From: Siphonodentalium dalli
Lineage: Eukaryota; Mollusca; Scaphopoda; Gadilida; Siphonodentaliidae
Direction of reading: 5' to 3'
NCBI GenBank assembly: GCA_032622095.1
Contig: CP136062.1
Span: 139,580,351-139,644,350 of the forward strand
DNA: 64,000 nt
Part shown: in pieces, positions 56,755 through 64,000 of the stretch
Position numbering within the stretch: position 1 is the first letter of the stretch
Layout of the letters: each line of letters begins with the position of its first letter
The notes under the pieces: generated by a model
Databases searched by the model: none
Told to the model about the DNA's origin: nothing
Seen by the model: only the letters and a program-made list of their open reading frames with translations
Made by a program: the position numbers and the translations under genes

Positions 56755-57515
56755 CTGATGAAAACAGTGTAGAATAAAAGGAATAATCGCCTGGAATTCA
56801 TGCTGTGCACTATATACATGTACATGTAGTTACCATGCATTAGGTAATAATATTTCATTTGAGCTGAGTTCTTGACACTCTCTTTTATAGTGGTATTTTA
56901 TTCTAAATATAATTATATTCATATTATAAAAGAGAAAATCCTCAAGAATTCATGCAGTGCACTACAGTGTACCGCTTCAGCAACAATTTCATCAAGTGGT
57001 GACAAAGTCAAACAGGTGTTGTGAGAGTAACACCTCAGTTGTTGTTTGTATCATGGAATCCAGGAGCGTCCCTCTGATATTTTTACCTGAGCAATTAGTG
57101 AGCCAAAATTGCCTGCTTCTCAATCATCTTCCTTTGATGTCTAGAGTAAGTTGTCAGATTGTTGAACACTGGTAATGTTTCAGGCCAGGATGTGAATAAC
57201 GCTTAATGACGCACAAGTCATTACCAGCCTGATAGTAGATTTATAACCCAGAGTTACATTCTCTTTATCATCGCTGAATGAGCTGGTGATAGTGGAAAAA
57301 AGCATGTTTGCTCATAGCGTGTGGTCCAGTGTCATATGAGGATTCAGTGAAATGAAACATACTGTCTAGATAACTAAAATTCTGACAGATAACAATTCTT
57401 GAGTTCTCTTGCACCATAACAATGATAAAATTGTTTCATTTTATGCACTCAATTTTTTCTTGGAGGCCATAACAAAAATATGTTCTGTTTACATTTTCTC
57501 TACCAACACATTTTA
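56755..57515. other. Intron 4 stretch without recognised features
   Basis: No family copy or exon recognised. Confidence 0.4.
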
Positions 57516-58045
57516 TCCCTTTAACCCATTCAGTTATAAAAGTGTACATTGGAATGGTCTATTATTCATCTGGACCATGCCATGAATCTCTACTATGGCT
57601 AACGCCCGTAGATATCATATTCCACCAACACAAAATCTGGGATTTTTTTTTTTTGGACAGGGAACCTTGTAAAGTCGAAAAAATAACACGGGGAATATAT
57701 TTCTTAGTTAATACCTGTTCTTTAATAATGTACTTCACTGTAGTTGAAGGTCCCAACTCGAAATTGCACGATTTAAGTGACTGTGAGCGATTTTGCTTTG
57801 CGTCGCTTACAACTATGGAATTTTTCCTGGGTAATTATTTAAATGTTTATTGCAATATAGGCTCACAAAAGTCACAGAAAAGCATGCAATCTCAAGTTGC
57901 GACCACCCCTAATGTGAATTAGATTATTGAGGAAAAAGTATTAACAAAGAAATATATTCCCTGCCTTGTTTGTTCAATGTTACAAAGTTCTCTGTCAGAA
58001 CATGAAAAAGTTCCCAGGTTCTGTACTGGTGGAATATGATACCTA

Positions 58046-58571
58046 CAGTAATGCTCTAATTAATCCCCCCGAGAGCTTTCCGATGAATGGCAACAAGCCA
58101 TATTTCCGACTAAATCCTGAAAAGTTACCCATAATTCTGCTTTGGTTAAGAGGTCGATTAACCCTTTACCCAACAGAACGGCCCTGTGCCAATGCATTCT
58201 CTTATATATGCGAGTCGACCATAGGTCGCCTCGCATATATAAGAGAATGCATTGGCTTAACACATTAAAAATTATAAAATTGTTAAAGAATGTAAGAAAA
58301 AATGGTAAAAAGTGTTAAAAACAGATTTTTTTTAGGCCAATGCATTCTCTTATATATGCGAGGCGACCTATGGTCGACTCGCATATATAAGAGAATGCAT
58401 TGGCACAGGACATAACTGTAACTATCACAATGTGGTCAAGGAGCCGGTTCCAATGATATCCATATTTGTATGGTTCTATTGAGACAGACCGAAGATATTT
58501 TAGGCTGTTGAAGCTTTATTTGGCCGGTTTTGGCCGGTTTGTTGGGTAAAGGGTTAATTAGAGCATTGCTG
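58046..58571. mobile_element. Family A element inside family D, interrupted by family B2
   Basis: CAGTAATGCTCTAATTAATC at left and AATTAGAGCATTGCTG at right with TA on both sides (58044-58045, 58572-58573). The left arm is mostly deleted. Within the right arm the sequence GTCGATTAATTAGAGC is split at its TTAA by the family B2 copy. Confidence 0.92.
58158..58557 (+). mobile_element. Family B2 element inserted at TTAA inside family A
   Basis: TTAA at 58158-58161 and 58554-58557 exactly duplicates the single TTAA of an uninterrupted family A arm. Termini CCCTTTACCCAACAGAACGG and GGTTTGTTGGGTAAAGGG. The hairpin tips are GTCGACCATAGGTCG and its complement. Same element as 41397-41773, inverted; the two are close in sequence, so this insertion is relatively recent. 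Confidence 0.95.
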
Positions 58572-58780
58572 TATGGGGTTAGCCAGAATAGAGATTCATG
58601 TCATGATCTATTATTCATCAGGATGGATGGTCATGAAATATAAGCAGACTACAGAAATGCGAATAGATAATACAAGTCCAGTAGTAGATATATTCCATTT
58701 CAATTGAAGGAAGTGTTAAGATAATAAGTTCAACAAACCGCCTATTGAACTTATTATCTGACCATTTCCTAAGGGATCTA

Positions 58781-58939
58781 CAGTAATGCCCTAAATAATC
58801 GACTTCTTAACCACAGCAGAATTATGGGTAATTTTTCAGGATTTAGTCGGAAATATGGCTTGTTGCCATTCATCAGAACTCACTGAGAGCTTTCCGATGA
58901 ATGGCAACAAGCCATATTTCCGACTAAATCCTGAAAAAT
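58781..58939. mobile_element. Family A element, right end lost
   Basis: CAGTAATGCCCTAAATAATC preceded by TA; full left arm, centre, and right arm down to CTAAATCCTGAAAAATT, then unrelated sequence. Confidence 0.87.
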
Positions 58940-59167
58940 TGAATACATATTAGTGTATACCTCTAGTGGAATACAAGCCTGAACTATTCTTGTTGACGTT
59001 GTCGCCAAGAAAGATGACGTACATTACGTCGATCATCCGCTTCCAGTGATCCCCCATAACTACTGGTTATTTGTCAGACTTAAATCACAATAAATGTAGC
59101 TATAGTAACAATGAAGGTGACATTCATGGATTGAACTTATCTGACTGAACGGTGTAGAATAAATACA

Positions 59168-59324
59168 GAACACAACTTGCATCATAATCTCGAATCTTTT
59201 ATCGAACTCGTTGCGGACGGCGCAAAGTTATATTTCGCTCGAGCTACGCTCTTGCGAAATATATCCTTGCGCCATCCGCAACTCATTCGATAAAAGAGTC
59301 TCGATTAAGATGTGCGTTGTGTTC
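59168..59324. mobile_element. Family L palindrome, CpG-rich
   Basis: GAACACAACTTGCATCATAA at left and GATGTGCGTTGTGTTC at right; the inner arms pair TTGCGGACGGCGCAA with TTGCGCCATCCGCAA and TATTTCGC with GCGAAATA. No target duplication is evident and no second copy occurs in the window. Confidence 0.7.
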
Positions 59325-59329
59325 TTTCT

Positions 59330-60555
59330 ATGTATCACACATAAATGTATATAATATTTTCCTAGCTTTATTGAACAAAAGATTTTTATTAGCTGTTTTG
59401 TAAATCTAAAAAATACCTCCCTTGCCTCTTGCATGCACCTGAGGGCAAAACTCAAAGAGGGAGTATTTCCTCCTCATGCCTATCTCAAGTGCCCTCTAGT
59501 AAACGCGCTTCATGTTTCAATGCTGTATGGCCAAGGGTAACTGCCTAATATTATTATTTTTACTCAGTCATTGTGAAACTGCATTCAAAATCAGAGCTAC
59601 ACAAATTTCTTGTACAATTCATTTGAAAGATGATATTTCAACTGATCAGCACGAAGTGTTTATTGCCAAACGAGAGTCATATAATGGAAATTATACTCAA
59701 TGCTAACTTGATTAGTCATGGTCAAATGTCATGGGAATGTTTGTCACTAAAATTTAAATTATTCAAGATAATGTGCCAGAATAACAATATTTCTGCAGAC
59801 TCAGCAAGATTAGTCAGAAAAGCGACCTATAGAAAACCGAGTCATTGGATTCAATCTCCGCCAATTGAGTAAATTCTCTTCAATTAGCAATGCTGAGTCC
59901 ACCAAGCGCCTGTTGCACAAAGGACCTTATTAAATTTCTCTAATCTGCCATCGCTGTTAAAGTAGCTGGTCAAATCAATATCGCAATCCTGCTCATGGAA
60001 ACGTGAACAAATAGTGTGATTCATGCACTAATTTAGCCAACGAGAAGTTATGTCCCTATGGACCAAATACTCAATCAAAAATGCAGAGAAATCGTTGCAG
60101 AAAATATTCTCCGATAATGTGTTGACTCAGCCTTTTTTGTTGATATTTTGAAACCCATATTTTATCTGTATCTTATTTCTTGTTGATCTTATTTCTTGTT
60201 CAACAGCTTGTTTGTGTTCATTAATGTTCATTCGTTTCCATAAAATAAAATAACATAGAGTTGGGTGAAGGTAATAGGATAATATAATGATATATATCTT
60301 CTTTGGAATTTGATGGAATGTGAAATATTATACTCATTAGTTTCCAATAACGACTAAATTTACTGATTATGTTGGTGTTAGTTAGCTTCATTTTGTGGCA
60401 TTACCTGGAAGGTATAATCTGGTATCATGTCTCCCACATTATAACCAAGGAGAAGCATCGTGTTGAGGATTTCCACTCTGGTATATTAATGGCTTGCTTG
60501 GACGTAGTTCAGCTTACACAAAGGTTTGATCACAGGTATGTTGTTTTTCGCATTT
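59330..60555. other. Repeat-poor end of intron 4
   Basis: No recurrent family copy. 59815-60020 contains CAATTAG homeodomain-type cores and a TCF-like CACAAAGG, so regulatory function is possible but unproven. Confidence 0.35.
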
Positions 60556-60558
60556 CAG

Positions 60559-60660
60559 GAGTTTGAATGTGGTGTCCATGTTGAGGGATTAGAGAATTCT
60601 AAACAAGAATGGTCGTTCACGCTCTATGATTTTGATGGTCATGGGAAAGTCACCAGAGAG
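60559..60660 (+). CDS. nkd: Naked cuticle homologue, coding exon 5 (first part of EF-hand)
   Basis: Acceptor GCATTTCAG ends at 60558, donor GTAAGA at 60661. Thirty-four codons (residues 107-140), phase 0 at both ends. Contains QEWSFTLYDFDGHGKVTRE, which differs from human NKD1/NKD2 QEWTFTLYDFDNNGKVTRE at only three positions. This is the EF-hand (EFX) region that contacts Dishevelled in this family. Loop position 5 is His (H134) where vertebrates have Asn. The upstream EFECGVHVEG parallels EELQCDVSMEE of NKD1. The exon stops one residue before the end of the EF loop. Confidence 0.97.
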
Positions 60661-60740
60661 GTAAGATTACGTTCAGTTTTCAACATGTCACTTCATGATT
60701 CAACATAAGTTTTTCAAATCCTAATGAGCATGGATGGTAA

Positions 60741-61124
60741 CAAGCCTGAGTTTAGTGTGTCTGTCATTTGCAGAATGAGGTCCCCCAGAGGGTGAATTTA
60801 GTGATGCTATCCCTGCAATGGGCTAGCATAACAAAATTCACCCTCTAGGGACCTCATTCTGCATGGCCTCATGCAGAATGGGAGACATAGACTCAGATTG
60901 AAGTTCACAGATGGTGAATATTGTGATGTACACCCATTGGGAACCTCGATTGTGCAATATGTCATCTGCAAATTTGGGGATATAGAGAAACTAAACTAAA
61001 AAAGAAATAGAATCTATGTGAAGACATTTCTATAGAAATTTGATAATAAAGAAACTTTCCAGAGAAGATGAGGCATGAGTAGAATGAGGTCCCCAGAGGG
61101 TGAATTTAGTGATGCTAGCCCCCT
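60741..61124 (+). mobile_element. Family C element, right end lost
   Basis: CAAGCCTGAGTTTAGTGTGT at left, the first hairpin, the middle (GGGGATATAGAGAAACT), and the left arm of the second hairpin ending TGATGCTAGCCCCCTGC. It begins 80 bases downstream of exon 5. Confidence 0.82.
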
Positions 61125-61928
61125 GCTACATGCATCTGAGCAAGTTTCTAAGTTGTTTTCCGTGGTCGATGCCTTCGTGATAAACCATCTGCAATATTTG
61201 CGCTTCCTCTCATTGGCGGATTCATTTCTGCATGTTTGTCAAAGATTAATACAGTCTGATTGAAATGCTAAATAGTTACATGTTTACATAACTCAGATGT
61301 CATGTTGTCTTTTACAGGACAACCAGTGTGTTTGAAGTTTTTGGCAATAATAGTTTGACACGTTCATCAATGAGGTCTTATTTGACTAGAAATTTGAATT
61401 ATTGAAATTAGTGTGCAATATGCCTTTAATCTACTGTCAGTTTACTTTTAATTGGGTAAACATTGGCCATTACACATGATTTCAGTTTAGATAACCCGTA
61501 TCAAAGCAGTGATTTACAATTATGGGCATATTACTAAAGCACTTGCACGGGAAGGGTCAATAATTACGTGAAACATCAAATGATATTAGGTGACATTAAA
61601 TCACTTGTCTGTTATTCTATATTTCCGTTTGTGATATTCAACACATAAATGGAATCACAGAGCGATGGTGTAAAAAATTGATCCAAATTGTACCCATTGA
61701 CATTTAGGTCTTGTTTATTGCAACAGCACGCTGAAAGATCAAACAAAAGCTGTCAGGCACGATGATCAGTTGTAAATTCAGAATCTCTTTTGAGTTCAGG
61801 GTGTGCATGAGCGGGGTCTCTTTGTGACATCTGACTAATCTTGCTCTGGGAATCGAATAGCAATTTTGCTTGCTCATGGTACAAAGATATTTGCCATTAG
61901 TGGTGCCAGTCACTAAAAAGAAAGGGAA

Positions 61929-62330
61929 TTTTAGCTCACCTGAGACGAAGTCTCCTGTGGAGCTATAGTCATCACTCCTCGTCTGTCCGTTGTCTGTCCG
62001 TCCATCTAGCCATATGTCCGTCCATCCGTCAACAATTCTTTAAACATCTTCTTCTCCAGAACGATAAGACCAAATGGATCATAATTGGTGTGTTGCATGT
62101 TCCCTAGGTGATTCAAATTCAGATTTGTTAAAATGAGATCACTTGGTCAAATAGTTGCGAAGCCAGGGCCCAAACTCTTTTTCTCCATAGTAATTCTTAA
62201 AACGACTCCTTCTCAAATACCATTGGTCCGAATGGGTTCATATTTGGTATGAAGGGTCCTTGGGTGATTGGGGTTCAGATTTTTTTCAAATGAGGTCATG
62301 GGTCAAATGTGGGCGGAGCTTGGACTTAAC
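61929..62330 (+). repeat. Dispersed repeat of the 'TTTTAGCTCACCTGAG' type
   Basis: Starts TTTTAGCTCACCTGAGACGA and continues GTCTGTCCGTTGTCTGTCCG and AACATCTTCTTCTCCAGAAC. I recall similar repeats as abundant in mollusc and other marine invertebrate genomes. It suggests the lineage but does not prove it. It ends about 160 bases before exon 6. Confidence 0.6.
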
Positions 62331-62489
62331 TCCAAAAAAAAACATTACAGTGAAAGAAAAAAAAACATTCCATTTATTAAAAAAAGAATTTATGTGTACC
62401 AGACCTTTTGTCCTAGTAATAATTTATATGAGGTCTATGTATCCTACTCATGATATTTTTGTGCATAATATCTGTGTTTTTACTTGCAG

Positions 62490-62866
62490 GATCTTTCAGG
62501 TCTGCTTAAAGCACTGTACGACGCTGTCGGCTCATCCATCAATATCCCTGCAAATGGGAGAAAAACACTCAAGCTACGACTATCAGTCGGTCAAGACAAT
62601 ACACAAGCTGATGTGAATAAAAACTCTCCAAAGTCAAAACTGAAGGAATATGAGAAAAACAAAGATTCAAACTGCATGCGCCTTAAAGACATTAAGTTAA
62701 AAGACTGTTCAAAGTTGAACAATTTGTTACAGGAGCCATCTCCTAAGTGCATAAACACTGATAAAGTTGACGCTAAGCAGAAGTTCTTTTTCAATTGTAA
62801 GGAGCGACAACAGTTGGCTGAACTTGTGAAAGAAAACATGGATAGAAACTATGTTAAGCAACTGAG
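62490..62866 (+). CDS. nkd: Naked cuticle homologue, coding exon 6 (end of EF-hand and downstream region)
   Basis: Acceptor TTTTTACTTGCAG ends at 62489, donor GTATGT at 62867. 125 codons (residues 141-265) plus two bases. Begins DLSGLLKALYDAVGSSIN, matching DITSLLHTIYEVVDSSVN after the NKD1 EF loop; D141 is loop position 12. Then KTLKLRLSVGQD matches KMLRVKLTVAPD. The rest is Lys-rich and divergent. Near its end, LVKENMDRNYVKQL may correspond to the vertebrate VDENIERRNHYLDL motif, though this is a weak match. The His-rich C-terminus common in Nkd proteins is not in the window. Confidence 0.95.
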
Positions 62867-64000
62867 GTATGTATTATTAACTAAAAAGATGTCATTTTTA
62901 TGAACTCATTGGAAATAGATCATTGTTTGTGCAACAAAACTAGTTTCAGATTTCATAGCAAAAATGACATAAATGCACTTTGTTTTACCCCATTGACCGA
63001 CTAAAAAGTAACAATATTTTTGATGAGATAAATTCTCCAATTATGGTAAGTCTTTTCAGAGCATATATATATATCCATATGTGCATTATATATCAACAGC
63101 CAATTTCGATCCTCAGATTGCGACAAATGCTACAGGTTGATGAAGATATTAAACTGATCTTGTCTATATATAGCTGAAATAATTATTTTGCGATTTATAA
63201 TTTGTCATACATTTACATTTATCATACAAAAAATTTTCTAACCTTTTTCAGTTTTGAAATAAAAGTATTTTCAATGCATTAAATTTCTACCACTACATAT
63301 ATGCTTTCAAAATTGATAAAACTCCAGATATGAGTGAAACATTATATTTTTTCTTGCTATTTCATCCCCATAGTCAAATTAAAATCATGAAAAAACAGTT
63401 TAAATCTTCCATGGGGGCTTTACAGGTACTAAACTCGATCAGACGGTCACCATATCATCAAGTTACAACAACAACATTTCTTCAAAATACGCTTTTGTTG
63501 TCAGAATCGATTAATTACAACAAAATAATGCTAACCACTGTCAACGTGTTATTTATCAACAATGTTGTTCAACGAAATATGGCCGTTTTTTCACTTGATT
63601 TTATGGTTATCCATCTTCATCTGCAATTTTGTCCGAGACCTTCGCATTGATAAAGTTTTTCCAGGCCACAAATAAGTACATATCTCGAGAAATAACAAAT
63701 TTTCAAAAAGTTGTATATGATCACTCTGAGCTTTGATGGGTGGGCTCCTTGACTCAATAAAAAATAAAAAAAACCAAAGAAATAATATTTGGGAGCTTTA
63801 ATTCAGATTATGCATCTTTAATGTAGCTCTGTATGAGTTCACATCTTTGAAGCAGTGTCATACAGTGCTGGCAATTAAAATTCCACTACAAATGTTTTCA
63901 CTCGCCACCATCAGCTTCCCTAAACTAAGCAATATATCATCACTACTAAGATAAATATTATATCACAAATAACATGAGATGATACATTAAATCAGCCCAG
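62867..64000 (+). other. Nkd intron 6 and beyond
   Basis: Starts GTATGT. Apart from the candidate exon at 63374-63425, no exon or repeat family copy is recognised to the window edge. The gene must continue downstream, since no stop codon or C-terminal region has been reached. Confidence 0.6.
63374..63425 (+). CDS. nkd: Candidate Nkd coding exon 7 (52 bp)
   Basis: Preceded by a pyrimidine-rich stretch ending CATCCCCATAG at 63373 and followed by GTACTA at 63426. It opens in the phase exon 6 requires: AG+T gives Ser266, then 17 codons (QIKIMKKQFKSSMGALQ), ending in phase 0. Basic composition fits the exon 6 tail. I know of no conserved motif here, so splice signals and phase are the only support, and a chance match is quite possible. 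Confidence 0.33.

Larger units (their letters stand above)
57571..58610 (+). mobile_element. Family D element with perfect 9-bp TSD, itself interrupted
   Basis: Begins TGGACCATGCCATGAATCTC and ends GATTCATGTCATGATCTA. Flanks 57562-57570 and 58611-58619 are both TTATTCATC. It is split by family A at a TA in the sequence normally reading GATCTCTACGGGCG. Confidence 0.93.
57521..58780 (-). mobile_element. Family E element, host of a nested cluster
   Basis: Starts TTAACCCATTCAGTTATAAA and TACATTGGAATGGTCTATTA (family E, reversed), is interrupted by family D, then resumes ATTCATCAGGATGGATGG and the inner palindrome AAGTTCAACAAACCG with TTGAACTTATTATC. It ends where another family A copy is inserted (58781). 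Confidence 0.75.
40486..60558 (+). other. Nkd intron 4 (about 20 kb)
   Basis: GTTTGT to TTTTTCGCATTTCAG. Holds most family B copies and the nested cluster near 58 kb. Phase 0 on both sides means no frame-restoring exon is missing, although an optional phase-0 exon could be hidden. Confidence 0.75.
60661..62489 (+). other. Nkd intron 5 (about 1.8 kb)
   Basis: GTAAGA to TTTTTACTTGCAG. Holds a truncated family C element and a dispersed repeat. In 61130-61925 nothing is recognised. Confidence 0.85.

Noticed and set aside
62260-62616. 118-codon open frame across the exon 6 acceptor
   Set aside because: It lies mostly in a dispersed repeat and overlaps exon 6 in a different frame.
63116-63180. 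Short frame after CCTCAG that could be an exon 7
   Set aside because: It would run to a stop codon in a few dozen bases, lacks Nkd similarity and is not in a favoured phase compared with 63374-63425.

Overview
This is an AT-rich eukaryotic genomic window. Genes are split by very large introns and there is no operon structure. One protein-coding gene is supported: a + strand homologue of naked cuticle (Nkd), the EF-hand Wnt antagonist that binds Dishevelled. Six exons can be placed with confidence at 1693-1717, 7190-7299, 36242-36299, 40361-40485, 60559-60660 and 62490-62866, and a weaker seventh at 63374-63425. All junctions are AG/GT and the reading frame carries through every join. The gene runs off the right edge. 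The predicted N-terminus (MGKFQSKHA) matches vertebrate NKD2. Exon 4 resembles the NKD1 'ALPPEK' region. Exons 5-6 encode the diagnostic single EF-hand, with an intron just before the last loop residue. The organism is probably a marine invertebrate. A 'TTTTAGCTCACCTGAG' dispersed repeat at about 61.9 kb and the SINE/MITE load would fit a mollusc or other lophotrochozoan, but a hemichordate or similar animal cannot be excluded.

Layout. 1-1692 is upstream and 5' leader sequence with a CpG-enriched promoter-like part (about 840-1650) and a perfect TCF/LEF-type site. Intron 1 (1718-7189) has two more TCF-type sites near its start and then the first repeats. Intron 2 (7300-36241, about 29 kb) and intron 4 (40486-60558, about 20 kb) are packed with short non-autonomous DNA transposons. 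Introns 3, 5 and 6 are shorter. No transposase, reverse transcriptase, RNA gene or second protein-coding gene could be supported.

The mobile elements are the striking part. At least five recurrent foldback families can be separated, and for several the target-site duplication (TSD) can be read directly. Family A is a long hairpin with TA targets (Tc1/mariner-like), about 21 copies. Family B is a TTAA-flanked element carrying two internal hairpins (piggyBac/Kolobok-like), about 18 copies. Family C is a two-hairpin element with perfect 8-bp TSDs (hAT-like). Family D has perfect 9-bp TSDs (Mutator-like). Family E is another TTAA family. Minor families are labelled F, G, H, J, K, L and P here; these letters are local labels, not database names. 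At 57521-58780 four families are nested inside one another (E contains D contains A contains B), each with its own readable target duplication, which gives a relative insertion order.

Most apparent small ORFs are translations of these palindromes or chance open frames in introns and were not annotated as genes.
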